Assembly: GCF_027947575.1 (NCBI RefSeq)
Contig: NZ_CP116256.1
Location: forward strand, 2,604,001-2,668,000
DNA: 64,000 bases
Origin: Streptomyces rubrogriseus
GTDB taxonomy: Bacteria > Actinomycetota > Actinomycetes > Streptomycetales > Streptomycetaceae
Direction: 5' to 3'
The notes under the pieces are model-generated. The model was not told the origin of the DNA, made no database searches, and saw only the letters and a list, made by a program, of their open reading frames with translations. Each line of letters starts with the position of its first letter. Position 1 is the stretch's first letter. Shown here piece after piece: positions 54,753 through 63,950 of this stretch. A program made the position numbers and the translations under genes.

Positions 54753-54785
54753 CCCGCGTTCGCACCGCCGGAGCGGTAGCCCGCG
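54732..54785 (+). repeat. Exact 27-bp tandem duplication across the ROK stop codon
   Basis: TTCGCACCGCCGGAGCGGTAG plus CCCGCG occurs twice in tandem. The first copy carries the stop codon, so the second lies outside the gene. A looser repeat (CTCACTCGGGGC, twice) follows at about 54799-54837. Confidence 0.85.
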
Positions 54786-54824
54786 GTGCCCGGGAGGGTC
54801 TCACTCGGGGCGGCCGGAAGGGCC

Positions 54825-55262
54825 TCACTCGGGGCGCCGGCCGGTGCCCGTGGAGCCCGCCTCCCGGAACGCCGCGCCGTCCGCCGCCAGCCACACCAGT
54901 ACCGCCGGGAGCAGGACCGCCGCTCCCAGCAGCACCATGAAGCCCGCGGCACTCCCCGTGGACAGGGGCTCCAGATGCCGGGCGTGGAACAGGAGGTGGG
55001 CGACGGAGGAGACCAGATAGGCCACCAGGGACGTGAGCACCAGGCGGCGCTCCATCGTCGCCACCGCCGCGCACAGCACCACGGCGAGCGCGAGGCTCGC
55101 CCCGCCGAAGTCCCGGAGCAGATGCTCGTTGTAGGGCGGCAGGTGCGACACCCAGGGCCACTTCCAGAACAGCTCGGGCAGCAGCAGGATCCACAGTCCC
55201 AGCACCACCTGGCCGCCCGCGAGCAGTCCCAGCCCCGCCCGCAGCCCCGCCCGTCCGCTCAT
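54825..55262 (-). CDS. Small integral membrane protein
   Basis: The 145-residue protein has four membrane segments (GLGLLAGGQVVLGLWILLLP, LALAVVLCAAVATM, LVLTSLVAYLVSSVAHLLFH, GFMVLLGAAVLLPAVLVWLA). I do not recognise a named family with confidence. Its ATG overlaps the stop of the epimerase gene (ATGA), so the two are coupled. Confidence 0.8.
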   Translation of the reverse strand: MSGRAGLRAGLGLLAGGQVVLGLWILLLPELFWKWPWVSHLPPYNEHLLRDFGGASLALAVVLCAAVATMERRLVLTSLVAYLVSSVAHLLFHARHLEPLSTGSAAGFMVLLGAAVLLPAVLVWLAADGAAFREAGSTGTGRRPE

Positions 55263-56023
55263 CCGCGCCGCCCGCCCTCCCCGCCGCCGAACCGAACCGC
55301 CAGGTACTCCTCGAACGTGCCCTCGCCGACCGCGTGTTCGGGCGCGAGATGCCCGCCCGCGCGGAACGCGCGGTAAGTCTTCCCCGCGAGCGGCACGTTC
55401 ACCACGGCCCGCCGGCGTCCCGTGGCGCCCAGATAGGCGCGGGCCAGCGACGCGAAGGTGCGCACCTCGGGACCGCCCATGTCCGGCACCCGCCCGGCGG
55501 GCGCCCCCTGGGCCAGTTCGGCGAGCCGGTCCGCGACCTCCGCCACCTCCACCGGCTGGTCGGAGGCGTGGGCGGGCAGCACCACGACCGGCAGCTTGGC
55601 GAGCGCCCGGAGCATCTGCACCACCAGGTCGTGGAACTGGGTGGCCCGCAGCACCGTCCACCCGATCCCCGACTCCGCCACCAGCCTCTCCACCGCGAGC
55701 TTGGACCGGTAGTAGCCGAGCGGCACCCGGTCGACGCCGACGATCGAGATGTAGACCAGGTGGGTCACGCCGGCCCGCCGCGCCGCCGCGATCAGGTTCG
55801 CGGCCGACCGCTCGTCCCCGCCGCGCTGCGTGGTCGCGCAGTGCACGACCGTGTCGACTCCGGCGAGCGCGGCGTCCAGGCCGCCGCCACCCTCGCGCAG
55901 GTCGACGGAGTACGGCTCGCTGTGCCGGCTGAGCACCCGCACCTCGTGCCCGTCGGCGCGCAGCCGATCGGTGACGAGCCGGCCGAGCGTGCCGGTGCCG
56001 CCGGTCACCAGGATCGTGGTCAT
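55259..56023 (-). CDS. NmrA/SDR-type NAD(P)-binding protein
   Basis: The 254-residue protein has a Rossmann start ILVTGGTGTLGRLVTDRLRADGHEV and NmrA-like features (VDTVVHCATT, HLVYISIVGVDRVPLGYYRSKLAVERLVAESG). It is an atypical SDR of the NAD(P)H-binding/epimerase-like type; substrate unknown. Such genes are known companions of ECF41 sigma factors, and a likely ECF41 remnant lies 104 bases upstream. Confidence 0.88.
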   Translation of the reverse strand: MTTILVTGGTGTLGRLVTDRLRADGHEVRVLSRHSEPYSVDLREGGGGLDAALAGVDTVVHCATTQRGGDERSAANLIAAARRAGVTHLVYISIVGVDRVPLGYYRSKLAVERLVAESGIGWTVLRATQFHDLVVQMLRALAKLPVVVLPAHASDQPVEVAEVADRLAELAQGAPAGRVPDMGGPEVRTFASLARAYLGATGRRRAVVNVPLAGKTYRAFRAGGHLAPEHAVGEGTFEEYLAVRFGGGEGGRRG

Positions 56024-56126
56024 GTCGTTCAGCCCCTGTCGGACGTGGGGCTCCCGGGTGGAGCGCCCTGTCGTCAGCTGGGACCCCGCGGCACCCGCGG
56101 AATGTGACATCACCGGGGCGGATTCC

Positions 56127-56195
56127 TCACGGCCGGGCCGGCTGACGGCCTGCGACCACCAGTTTGTCCGGGTTCATCACGGCGTGCAGTCCGCT
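56127..56195 (-). pseudogene. C-terminal remnant of an ECF41-type sigma factor gene
   Basis: The reverse strand reads SGLHAVMNPDKLVVAGRQP-ARP-stop. The NPDKL motif ending a protein is typical of the SnoaL-like C-terminus of ECF41 (SigJ-type) sigma factors. Upstream sequence in this frame has no sigma similarity, so the rest of the gene has been lost. The neighbouring epimerase-type gene is a usual ECF41 partner. The rest of the 240-base gap holds nothing I can identify. Confidence 0.5.
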
Positions 56196-56263
56196 GGGCG
56201 TTGGGGGGACCCGACGGCGGGCAAGGGCCTTCGTCACCGCCGCCGGGCCCGTTCGGGCGGGGG

Positions 56264-58633
56264 TCAGCAGGCGCCGAGGTCCTGCCAGACACCCCATTCA
56301 CCGGTGGTTCCGGGCTCCTCGCCCTTCGTCCACCACTTGGACTTCCACGTGTGCCCCTGGTGGGACACCGTGGTGCCGCCGCCGTACGACGAGGCCGTGT
56401 CCCAGGCGGGGGCGGTGCACTGCCCGGTGCCGTCCGTCGGGCTGGGGCTCGGCCCCGGGGACTCGGTGCCCGTGGGCGTGGGGGTGGGTGTCTGTGTCCC
56501 GGGGTCCACCACGGTCGTGCCCCGGGCGAGGTCACCCGCCAGGGCGTACGCCTTGCCGCCGATCGTCACCGTCCAGTTCGACGGGGTCGACACGGGCAGG
56601 TAGTAGTTGAACGCCAGGTCCACGGTCGCGCCCGGCGCCAGCGACTGCCACGCCGGCAGCTTCAGCGACACCCGGTGGAAGTCACCCTTCAGGCCGCCCG
56701 CGTTGCCGCCCGTGTGGTCGCTGCTGATGACCTTGGTCCCGAAACCGGACTGGTCGGAGGCGTTCCCCGGGGCCGAGGTCCCGTAGTCGAACTGGAACTC
56801 GGTGCCACCCGGCAGCGCGGTCCTCGTGTTGTTGGTGATCCGCAGCTTGGGCGTGATCGGGTAGTTGGAGTCGCCCAGCTTGAAGTCGGTGAACTCCACG
56901 TCCACGTCCACGGCCTGCGCCGGCAGGTCCGCGTCGGACTTCTTCGCGCCGTAGGGCGCGGCCGACTTGAACGTGTCGTACATCAGCGAGGTGAGCGTGT
57001 CACCCGGCTCGTACTGGCCCTTGGCGGCGTTCCAGCCGTAGTCGCCGGCCAGCTCCCAGATCATCGCGCCGCCGATGCCGCGGTCCACCACGTAGTCGGC
57101 CTTGGCCCCGACCGACTGCTCGTCCTCGGTGGACAGGAACACCTTCTTCTCGGCGTTCCACAGCCAGGGGGCGACCAGCGTCGAGTCGTACTTGCGGGCG
57201 TAGGTGCCCGTCAGCTTCGTGTCCGCCGGGAAGCCGTAGTCGGTGACGTAGTCGCCGACGATGCCCTTCTCGAGGTTCTTGGCGTGCCACATCGGGTTGG
57301 AGCCCGCCGGGGACTCCTTGCCGTTGGTGTCGAGGTCGTGCCAGAGGTTGTCGATGCCGACGGCGCCGTCACCGCACTTGGTCAGGCCGGAGCCCGCCGG
57401 GCAGGTGGACGCGGATGCCTTGCCCCACAGACCGTCGGTGCCGCCCTGGACGTTCTTGTGGCCGCGGGTGTAGTACGGCAGGCCGATGTTGATGCGGCCG
57501 GCCGGCATGGAGCCGCGGAAGTAGTGGTAGGCCCAGTCGGTGTTGAGGTAGCCGATGCCGCCGTACTGGGCGCTGCCGTAGACGTTGGCGGCGGCCAGTT
57601 CGGCGTCCTTGCCGTCGTCGAAGAGCGAGGCGTTCGGGCCGACGTACTCGTTCCAGGCGCCGTGCAGGTCGTAGGACATGATGTTGACGTAGTCCAGGTA
57701 CTTCTGGACCTGGAAGGTCTCCATGCCGCGCAGCAGGTACCCGGAGGACGGCGCGGCGACGGACAGCAGGTAGTGCCTGCCGTCCGCGGCGCCCGCGCGG
57801 TCCAGCTTCTCGCGCAGCGTCTTCATCAGTGCCGCGTAGCCCTTGACCAGCCCGGCCCGGCGGCCGTTGGCGAAGGACCAGTCGAGCGGGTTGCCCGCGT
57901 CCTTCATCGTCGTCGGGTACTCGTAGTCGATGTCGACGCCGTTGAAGCCGTACTTCCGGACGAAGTCGACCGCCGAGTCCGCGAAGGTGTCGATGCCGGC
58001 CCGGTTGACCGAGCCGTCCGCGTTGGTGGCCATCGAGTAGAAGCCGCCCGAGTCGACGCGCGAGCCGTCTTCCGCGAAGTAGCCGCCCGTCTCGGCCCAG
58101 CCGCCCACCGAGATCATCGTCTTGACGTCCGGGTGCTGCTTCTTGAACTTGTTGAGGAGGTTGAAGTGGCCCTTGTAGGGGAGGCCGGGGTCCATCTCGG
58201 CGCCCTCGACCCCGGGCCAGGTCATGCCGGTCGCCGGGTTCTTCTCGCCGTCCGAGCCCACGGACAGCCTGTTGCCGCCGTCGACGTGCGCGAAGGCGTA
58301 GTTGATGTGGGTGATCTTGTCCCACGGGATGTCCGAGGCGAGGTAGGCCGGCTTGCCGTCCTTGCCCGTGCGCCAGCTCGTGAAGTACCCGATCACCCGG
58401 CGCGGGTGGTCGGCGCCCATCTTCTCCCTGCCGTCGGCGTCGTAGACCGAGCAGTAGGGGACGTCGACGCCGGGGGTCTCGTAGAGCCCGTCGGGTCGAC
58501 AGGACTCCTGGCCGGCGGCTTGCGAGGCGGTCGCCGGGAGACCGGCGAGCAGCAGGCCGGCGACGGCGGCGACGGCCGCGAACAGGGCCGGCCCCGCTCT
58601 GTGGCGGGATCTGGAGCGTGACGGGGAAGGCAC
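56264..58633 (-). CDS. Secreted GH18 chitinase with C-terminal CBM5/12
   Basis: The 789-residue protein has a signal peptide, a GH18 catalytic domain with the DxxDxDxE motif GVDIDYEYP, further blocks [11 protein letters not shown] and [13 protein letters not shown], and MSYDLHG. After the barrel comes a beta-rich module (about 560-695), a Thr/Pro linker and a chitin-binding CBM5/12 module ending the protein ([19 protein letters not shown]). The GTG at 58633 gives a good signal peptide, with GAGAGGAA upstream. Two DasR-like sites precede it, so control by N-acetylglucosamine is expected. Confidence 0.93.
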   Translation of the reverse strand: MPSPSRSRSRHRAGPALFAAVAAVAGLLLAGLPATASQAAGQESCRPDGLYETPGVDVPYCSVYDADGREKMGADHPRRVIGYFTSWRTGKDGKPAYLASDIPWDKITHINYAFAHVDGGNRLSVGSDGEKNPATGMTWPGVEGAEMDPGLPYKGHFNLLNKFKKQHPDVKTMISVGGWAETGGYFAEDGSRVDSGGFYSMATNADGSVNRAGIDTFADSAVDFVRKYGFNGVDIDYEYPTTMKDAGNPLDWSFANGRRAGLVKGYAALMKTLREKLDRAGAADGRHYLLSVAAPSSGYLLRGMETFQVQKYLDYVNIMSYDLHGAWNEYVGPNASLFDDGKDAELAAANVYGSAQYGGIGYLNTDWAYHYFRGSMPAGRINIGLPYYTRGHKNVQGGTDGLWGKASASTCPAGSGLTKCGDGAVGIDNLWHDLDTNGKESPAGSNPMWHAKNLEKGIVGDYVTDYGFPADTKLTGTYARKYDSTLVAPWLWNAEKKVFLSTEDEQSVGAKADYVVDRGIGGAMIWELAGDYGWNAAKGQYEPGDTLTSLMYDTFKSAAPYGAKKSDADLPAQAVDVDVEFTDFKLGDSNYPITPKLRITNNTRTALPGGTEFQFDYGTSAPGNASDQSGFGTKVISSDHTGGNAGGLKGDFHRVSLKLPAWQSLAPGATVDLAFNYYLPVSTPSNWTVTIGGKAYALAGDLARGTTVVDPGTQTPTPTPTGTESPGPSPSPTDGTGQCTAPAWDTASSYGGGTTVSHQGHTWKSKWWTKGEEPGTTGEWGVWQDLGAC

Positions 58634-58670
58634 AGTCGGTTCCTCTCCACGGAAGTTGCGCAGACAGTAG

Positions 58671-58708
58671 AGAGGACTAGACCAGTGAGTCAATAGGTAT
58701 GGACCAAT
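58671..58708. promoter_or_regulatory. Two DasR-like (dre) sites upstream of the chitinase
   Basis: AGAGGACTAGACCAGT (58671-58686) matches the dre consensus ACTGGTCTAGACCANT at 13 of 16 positions. ATAGGTATGGACCAAT (58693-58708) matches at 12. They are 22 bases apart, and read on the reverse strand they form the pair of TGGTCC/T direct repeats known from Streptomyces chitinase promoters. Confidence 0.65.
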
Positions 58709-58839
58709 CCCAAGGCGACGGCGCGGCCACCCAGTTGGCACCCTCCCGGCCCGGCCATGACCACCCTGTGAGCCACTCCACACGCTCCGTTCGCATGAAG
58801 GTGGATCAGGCGTGGCACACTGGCCCTGTACCAGAAGCA

Positions 58840-58966
58840 GCGCACTCCGGGGTCGGTGAAAGTCCGAACCGGCGGTTACAGTCCGCGACCCGGTCGCCTC
58901 CAGCGACCGGTTGACCAGGTGAAATTCCTGGACCGACGGTTAAAGTCCGGATGGGAGGCAGTGCGC
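58840..58966 (+). ncRNA. FMN riboswitch (RFN element)
   Basis: The closing helix GCGCACT / AGTGCGC encloses the conserved blocks GGTCGGTGAAAGTCCGAACC, GGCGGTTACAGTCCGCGACC, CCAGGTGAAATTCCTGG, and CGACGGTTAAAGTCCGGATG-GGAGG. It lies 150 bases upstream of ribE and would lower expression of ribE-ribM-ribBA-ribH when FMN is plentiful. Confidence 0.97.
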
Positions 58967-59000
58967 GGCGGGCGAGCACTCGTGCGCGCCGCCGATTTCT

Positions 59001-59025
59001 GGGCGTGCCCCTCAGGGGTGCGCCC
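59001..59025 (+). terminator. Hairpin in the FMN riboswitch expression platform
   Basis: GGGCG-TG-CCCC / GGGG-TG-CGCCC form a hairpin with a TCA loop, between the aptamer and ribE. It may be the conditional terminator, although it lacks a T-run. Confidence 0.6.
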
Positions 59026-59116
59026 TGTGCGGCGTCGCTCCCGGTGTCCTCGTTCGTGACTCTGTCGTTCCGACAGCCCCGGAGTCCGTGCCCGAAGAGG
59101 CAGGAGGACCCGGGAA

Positions 59117-59719
59117 GTGTTCACCGGAATCGTCGAAGAGCTGGGCGAGATCACCGCAGTCGAGACCCTCGACGACGCCTGTCGCTTCCGCGTGCGCGGC
59201 CCCGCGGTCACCGAAGGTGCCCGGCACGGCGACTCGATCGCCGTCAACGGTGTCTGCCTCACGGTCGTCGACCACGAGGGCGACGCGTTCACGGCCGACG
59301 TGATGGCCGAGACCCTGGACCGCTCCAGCCTCGGCGCCCTCGCCGTCGGCTCCCGCGTCAACCTGGAGCGCCCCACCGCCGTCGGCGCCCGGCTCGGCGG
59401 GCACATCGTGCAGGGCCACGTCGACGGCACCGGCGAGATCCTGGAGCGCAAGCCCTCCGAGCACTGGGAGATCGTCAGGATCTCGCTGCCCGCAGACCTC
59501 GCCCGCTACGTCGTGGAGAAGGGCTCCATCACCGTCGACGGCATCAGCCTCACCGTCGTCGACGCGGGACCCGACTTCTTCACCGTCAGTCTCATCCCGA
59601 CCACCCTCGCCCTGACCACGCTGGGCATCAAGCAGCCCGGCGACCCGGTCAACCTCGAGGTCGACGTCATCGCCAAGTACGTCGAGCGGCTGCTCGGCGC
59701 CCAGGGGAGTACCAAGTGA
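59117..59719 (+). CDS. ribE: Riboflavin synthase
   Basis: This trimeric enzyme dismutates two 6,7-dimethyl-8-ribityllumazines to riboflavin. The 200-residue protein shows the duplicated lumazine-binding fold: [12 protein letters not shown] with NGVCLTVVD in the first half and [14 protein letters not shown] with [10 protein letters not shown] in the second. GTG start; its stop overlaps ribM. Confidence 0.96.
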   Translation: MFTGIVEELGEITAVETLDDACRFRVRGPAVTEGARHGDSIAVNGVCLTVVDHEGDAFTADVMAETLDRSSLGALAVGSRVNLERPTAVGARLGGHIVQGHVDGTGEILERKPSEHWEIVRISLPADLARYVVEKGSITVDGISLTVVDAGPDFFTVSLIPTTLALTTLGIKQPGDPVNLEVDVIAKYVERLLGAQGSTK

Positions 59720-60360
59720 ACTGGCTCAACTCCGAGGCGTTCACGCTCTTCGACCAGCACATCAAGTGGTCGGACATGATCGGCAACGTGATCGGTCTGC
59801 TCGGCCTCGCCCTCGGCTGGCGGCGCTCGATCTGGACCTGGCCCGTGCAGTTCGCCTCCGGGCTCGTCCTCTTCGCGGCCTTCGCCACCGCCCACCTCTC
59901 CGGCAGCGCCGGCAAGCAGATCGTCGTCATGGTCGTCGCCGCCTGGGGCTTCTGGCAGTGGAACCGCGGCCGGCGGCAGACCCAGGACGGCTCCGTCGCC
60001 GTACGGTTCGCCACCTGGCGCGAACGGGGCGCGCTGGCCGCCGCGGCCGCCGTCGGCACCCTCGCGGTCGGCGGCCTGTTCACGGCCTTCCCCACTCTGT
60101 CCTGGGACCCCTGGCCGGACGCGTACATCTTCGTCGGCACCGTCGTCGCGATGTACGCCCAGGCCCGCGGCATGGTCGAGTTCTGGTTCGCCTGGCTGCT
60201 CGTCGACCTCGTCGGCGTCCCGCTGAACTTCGCCAACGGCTTCGCCTTCTCCGGCTTCGTCTACGTCCTCTACGGCGCGCTCGTCCTGTGGGGCCTGCGC
60301 GACTGGTGGCTGCGCTCCCGCGACGCGGCCCGCCCCCTTCCGGAAGGAGCGCCCGCATGA
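59716..60360 (+). CDS. ribM: PnuC-like riboflavin transporter
   Basis: The 214-residue protein has about six or seven membrane segments and PnuC-family features ([44 protein letters not shown], and Trp-rich C-terminal half). In Streptomyces davaonensis and corynebacteria the family member inside the FMN-controlled rib operon, RibM, carries riboflavin by facilitated diffusion. The four-base overlaps with ribE and ribBA support that role rather than nicotinamide mononucleotide transport. Confidence 0.9.
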   Translation: MNWLNSEAFTLFDQHIKWSDMIGNVIGLLGLALGWRRSIWTWPVQFASGLVLFAAFATAHLSGSAGKQIVVMVVAAWGFWQWNRGRRQTQDGSVAVRFATWRERGALAAAAAVGTLAVGGLFTAFPTLSWDPWPDAYIFVGTVVAMYAQARGMVEFWFAWLLVDLVGVPLNFANGFAFSGFVYVLYGALVLWGLRDWWLRSRDAARPLPEGAPA

Positions 60361-61646
60361 GCACGGCACCCATCCTCTACAGCCCCGACGGCCCCGAGGA
60401 CCTCGTCCTCGACCCCGTCGAGCAGGCCGTCGCGGACATCGCCGCGGGCCGCCCCGTCGTGGTCGTCGACGACGAGAACCGCGAGAACGAGGGCGACCTC
60501 GTCATCGCCGCCGAGAAGGCGACCGAGGAGATCGTCGCCTTCATGATGACCGAGTGCCGCGGCCTGATCTGCGCCCCCATGGAGGGCGAGGAACTGGACC
60601 GGCTCCGGCTCCCGCAGATGGTCGACGACAACACCGAGTCGATGAAGACCGCCTTCACCGTCTCCGTGGACGCCGGCGCCGCCCACGGCGTCACCACCGG
60701 CATCTCCGCCGCCGACCGCGCCACCACCCTCCGGCTCCTGGCGGGCGGCACCGCCGAGCCCGGCGACCTGGTCCGCCCCGGGCACGTCTTCCCGCTGCGC
60801 GCCCGGCCCGGCGGCGTGCTCGTCCGCAACGGCCACACCGAGGCCGCCGTCGACCTGGCCCGCCTCGCGGGACTGCGTCCGGCCGGCGCCATCGTGGAGA
60901 TCGCCGGCGAGGACGGGCGGATGCTGCGGCTGCCCGAGCTGATCCCGTTCGCCCGCAAGCACGGCCTGACGATCATCTCCATCGAGGACCTGATCGCCTA
61001 CCGGCGCAGCGCGGAACCCACCGTCCGCCGCGAGGCCGAGGTACGGCTGCCCACGAAGCACGGCGAGTTCACGGCGTACGGCTACCGCTCCACCGTTGAC
61101 GGCGTCGAGCACATCGCCCTCGTGCACGGCGAGATCGGCGACGGCCGGGACGTCCTGGTCCGCGTCCACTCCGAGTGCCTCACCGGCGACGTCTTCGGCT
61201 CCCAGCGCTGCGACTGCGGCCCCCAGCTCGACGCCTCCCTGGACCGCATCCAGGCCGAGGGCCGGGGAGTCGTCGTCTACCTGCGCGGCCACGAGGGGCG
61301 AGGCATCGGCCTGATGTCCAAGCTGCGCGCCTACGAACTCCAGGAGCGCGGCCGCGACACCCTCGACGCCAACCTGGAACTCGGCCTGCCCGCCGACGCC
61401 CGCGACTACGGAGCGGGCGCCCAGATCCTCAAGGACCTCGGCGTGCGCGCCGTCCGTCTGATGACCAACAACCCGGACAAGAGCGACGCCCTGGAACGGC
61501 ACGGCATCACGGTCACCGGCCGCGAGCCCATGCCCGTCCAGGCCGGCGAGCACAACCTCCGCTACCTGCGCACCAAGCGGGACCGGATGGGACACGACCT
61601 GCCCTGGCTGGACACGACCCCCGTGTCCACCTGCGGCAACCAGTAA
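60357..61646 (+). CDS. ribBA: Bifunctional DHBP synthase / GTP cyclohydrolase II
   Basis: RibBA makes both precursors of riboflavin. The 429-residue protein has an N-terminal DHBP synthase ([37 protein letters not shown]) and a C-terminal cyclohydrolase with the zinc motif [18 protein letters not shown] and [13 protein letters not shown] overlaps the ribM stop. Confidence 0.97.
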   Translation: MSTAPILYSPDGPEDLVLDPVEQAVADIAAGRPVVVVDDENRENEGDLVIAAEKATEEIVAFMMTECRGLICAPMEGEELDRLRLPQMVDDNTESMKTAFTVSVDAGAAHGVTTGISAADRATTLRLLAGGTAEPGDLVRPGHVFPLRARPGGVLVRNGHTEAAVDLARLAGLRPAGAIVEIAGEDGRMLRLPELIPFARKHGLTIISIEDLIAYRRSAEPTVRREAEVRLPTKHGEFTAYGYRSTVDGVEHIALVHGEIGDGRDVLVRVHSECLTGDVFGSQRCDCGPQLDASLDRIQAEGRGVVVYLRGHEGRGIGLMSKLRAYELQERGRDTLDANLELGLPADARDYGAGAQILKDLGVRAVRLMTNNPDKSDALERHGITVTGREPMPVQAGEHNLRYLRTKRDRMGHDLPWLDTTPVSTCGNQ

Positions 61647-61667
61647 GCAAGTACGACGAGGAGACAC

Positions 61668-62153
61668 GTGAGCGGCAAGGGTGCACCGGAACTGTCCGTA
61701 CGCAACGTCGGGGACCTCAGGGTCGCCGTGATCGCGTCGCAGTGGCACGACAAGGTGATGGACGGACTGGTGGACGGCGCCCTGCGCGCCCTGCACGAGC
61801 TGGGGATCGACGAGCCGACCCTGCTCAGGGTCCCCGGCAGCTTCGAACTGCCGGTGGTCGCCAAGGTCCTCGCGGGCCGCGGCTACGACGCGATCGTCGC
61901 CCTCGGCGTCGTCATCCGCGGCGGCACCCCCCACTTCGACTACGTCTGCCAGGGCGTCACCCAGGGCCTGGTCCAGGTCTCCGTCGAGACCGGCGTCCCC
62001 GTCGGCTTCGGCGTCCTCACCTGCGACACCGAGGAGCAGGCCCTGGACCGGGCCGGCATCGAGGGCTCCCGCGAGGACAAGGGCCACGAGGCGGTGACCG
62101 CGGCCGTCGCCACGGCGGCCACGCTCCGCTCAGTATCCGAACCGTGGCGATAG
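61668..62153 (+). CDS. ribH: 6,7-Dimethyl-8-ribityllumazine synthase
   Basis: RibH condenses the pyrimidine and DHBP to the lumazine, and forms large oligomeric shells. The 161-residue protein has [35 protein letters not shown], and the catalytic histidine in [15 protein letters not shown]. It is the last gene of the rib operon. Confidence 0.97.
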   Translation: MSGKGAPELSVRNVGDLRVAVIASQWHDKVMDGLVDGALRALHELGIDEPTLLRVPGSFELPVVAKVLAGRGYDAIVALGVVIRGGTPHFDYVCQGVTQGLVQVSVETGVPVGFGVLTCDTEEQALDRAGIEGSREDKGHEAVTAAVATAATLRSVSEPWR

Positions 62154-62171
62154 GCCGGTCGGCACTACGCG

Positions 62172-62177
62172 TAAAGT
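62172..62177 (+). promoter_or_regulatory. Possible -10 box for hisE-hisG
   Basis: TAAAGT ends 10 bases before the hisE ATG, so transcription would start at or just before the ATG. No ribosome site is seen, which agrees with a very short leader. Confidence 0.4.
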
Positions 62178-62187
62178 GGGCGGCACC

Positions 62188-62460
62188 ATGTCCAAGAAGA
62201 CTTTCGAGGAGCTCTTCACCGAGCTCCAGCACAAGGCCGCAAACGGCGACCCCGCCACCTCCCGCACCGCCGAACTGGTGGACAAGGGGGTCCATGCCAT
62301 CGGCAAGAAGGTCGTCGAGGAGGCCGCCGAGGTCTGGATGGCCGCCGAGTACGAGGGCAAGGACGCGGCGGCCGAGGAGATCTCCCAGCTGCTGTACCAC
62401 GTCCAGGTGATGATGGTCGCCCGCGGCATCTCCCTGGACGACGTCTACGCCCACCTGTAA
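62188..62460 (+). CDS. hisE: Phosphoribosyl-ATP pyrophosphatase
   Basis: HisE removes pyrophosphate from PR-ATP in histidine synthesis. The 90-residue all-alpha NTP-PPase has the acidic metal motifs [18 protein letters not shown] and [19 protein letters not shown] 62188 ([10 protein letters not shown]) is chosen over the upstream frame extension. hisG follows after 47 bases. Confidence 0.95.
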   Translation: MSKKTFEELFTELQHKAANGDPATSRTAELVDKGVHAIGKKVVEEAAEVWMAAEYEGKDAAAEEISQLLYHVQVMMVARGISLDDVYAHL

Positions 62461-62507
62461 AGCCGGACCCCCCTTCTCCACCCCTTCACACAAAGGAAGC
62501 CGACCTC

Positions 62508-63365
62508 ATGCTGCGCATCGCCGTCCCCAACAAGGGTTCCCTGTCAGGCCCCGCGGGGGAGATGCTGCATGAGGCCGGCTACCAGCAGCGGCGCGAGTCC
62601 AAGGAGCTGCGGATCGTCGACCCGACCAACGAGGTCGAGTTCTTCTACCTCCGCCCCCGCGACATCGCGATCTACGTCTCCTCGGGCAAGCTCGACATCG
62701 GCATCACCGGCCGCGACCTGCTGGTCGACTCCGGCGCCCACGCCGAGGAGATCCTCCCGCTCGGCTTCGCCCGCTCCACCTTCCGCTTCGCCGGCAAGCC
62801 CGGCACCGCCACCGGCATCGACGACCTCAAGGGCCGCACCGTCGCCACCTCCTACGAGGGCATCGTCGCCGCCCACCTGGCCGACCGGGGCGTGGACGCC
62901 TCCGTCGTCCACCTGGACGGCGCCGTCGAGACCGCCATCGAGCTCGGCGTCGCCGAGGTCATCGCGGACGTCGTGGAGACCGGCACCTCCCTGCGCAACG
63001 CGGGCCTCGAGGTCTTCGGCGAGCCCATCATGAAGTCCGAGGCCATCGTGATCCGCCGCTCGGACGCGGAGCCCGACGAGACCACCGAGCCCAAGGTCCA
63101 GCAGTTCCTGCGCCGCCTCCAGGGCGTCCTGGTGGCCCGGACCTACGTGATGATGGACTACGACTGCCGGGTGGAGCAGCTGGAGAAGGCCGTCGCCCTC
63201 ACCCCCGGCCTGGAGTCCCCGACCGTGTCCCCGCTGCACAACGAGGGCTGGGTCGCCGTCCGCGCGATGGTCCCGGCCAAGGAGGCCCAGCGGATCATGG
63301 ACGACCTGTACGAGATCGGCGCCCGGGCCATCCTGACCACGGCCATCCACGCCTGCCGGCTCTGA
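62508..63365 (+). CDS. hisG: ATP phosphoribosyltransferase, long form
   Basis: HisG starts histidine synthesis. The 285-residue chain is the long, hexameric, histidine-inhibited form: LRIAVPNKGSLSGPAGEML, SGKLDIGITGRDLLVDSG, the PRPP loop VADVVETGTSLRNAGLE and a C-terminal ACT-like regulatory domain (about 210-285, GLESPTVSPLHNEGWVAVRAMV). AAAGGAAG precedes the ATG. Confidence 0.97.
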   Translation: MLRIAVPNKGSLSGPAGEMLHEAGYQQRRESKELRIVDPTNEVEFFYLRPRDIAIYVSSGKLDIGITGRDLLVDSGAHAEEILPLGFARSTFRFAGKPGTATGIDDLKGRTVATSYEGIVAAHLADRGVDASVVHLDGAVETAIELGVAEVIADVVETGTSLRNAGLEVFGEPIMKSEAIVIRRSDAEPDETTEPKVQQFLRRLQGVLVARTYVMMDYDCRVEQLEKAVALTPGLESPTVSPLHNEGWVAVRAMVPAKEAQRIMDDLYEIGARAILTTAIHACRL

Positions 63366-63402
63366 CCCGCCGCCGCCCCAGGAGCACGCCCGGAGCCACG
63401 CC

Positions 63403-63873
63403 ATGCCCGACACCTCGCCGGAACACCTGCCGGCCCTGCCCGTCACCTTCCGTCCCGGACGCACCCGTGCCGTCCTGATCGTCCTCGCGGTCGTCACCTT
63501 CGTGACCGTCACGGTGCTCGGGATGGTGCTGGCCGGCCTCGGCCCGGGGGAGCGCCTCAGCTTCGTGCTGACGGCACTCCTCCTGGCGGGCGTGCTGCTC
63601 CTGCTGGCCCGGCCCCGGGTCGACGCCGACGAGACGGGTGTCACGGTCGTCAACCTGACCGCCAGGCGCCGCCTCGCGTGGCCCGAGATCCTCCGGGTCA
63701 ACCTCCGTCAGGGCGACCCCTGGGTCTTCCTCGACCTCAGCGACGGCACCAGCCTGCCCGCGCTCGGCATCCAGCCCGGCATCGCCAAGCAGCAGGCCCT
63801 CGCCGACGCACGTGCCCTGCGCGACCTCGTGGAGGCCCGTTCCGGCGCGCTCCCCGAGGCACCGCGTGACTAG
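63403..63873 (+). CDS. PH-domain membrane protein
   Basis: The 156-residue protein has two membrane segments (AVLIVLAVVTFVTVTVLGMVLAG and FVLTALLLAGVLLLLA) followed by a bacterial PH-like domain (VDADETGVTVVNLTARRRLAWPEILRVNL). This PH_6-type protein commonly follows hisG in actinobacteria. Function unknown. The ATG at 63403 follows hisG by 37 bases. Confidence 0.87.
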   Translation: MPDTSPEHLPALPVTFRPGRTRAVLIVLAVVTFVTVTVLGMVLAGLGPGERLSFVLTALLLAGVLLLLARPRVDADETGVTVVNLTARRRLAWPEILRVNLRQGDPWVFLDLSDGTSLPALGIQPGIAKQQALADARALRDLVEARSGALPEAPRD

Positions 63874-63927
63874 ACGCGGCGCCGCCGACCCTGCCGCGGG
63901 CCCCCTTTTCGTGATTAATCTGGGAAC

Positions 63928-63950
63928 GAGGACGCGGACGTCGCGTCCTC
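63928..63950. terminator. Inverted repeat after the PH-domain gene
   Basis: GAGGACGCG (63928-63936) and CGCGTCCTC (63942-63950) pair perfectly around GACGT, 55 bases after the stop. It may be the terminator of hisEG or an operator for the next gene, which lies beyond the window. The last 50 bases hold nothing else I can support. Confidence 0.55.

Noticed and set aside
56201..58621. 806-codon open frame antisense to the chitinase
   Set aside because: Same GC-bias shadow; composition is Val/Gly/Arg-rich with no family motif, while the chitinase frame is unmistakable.
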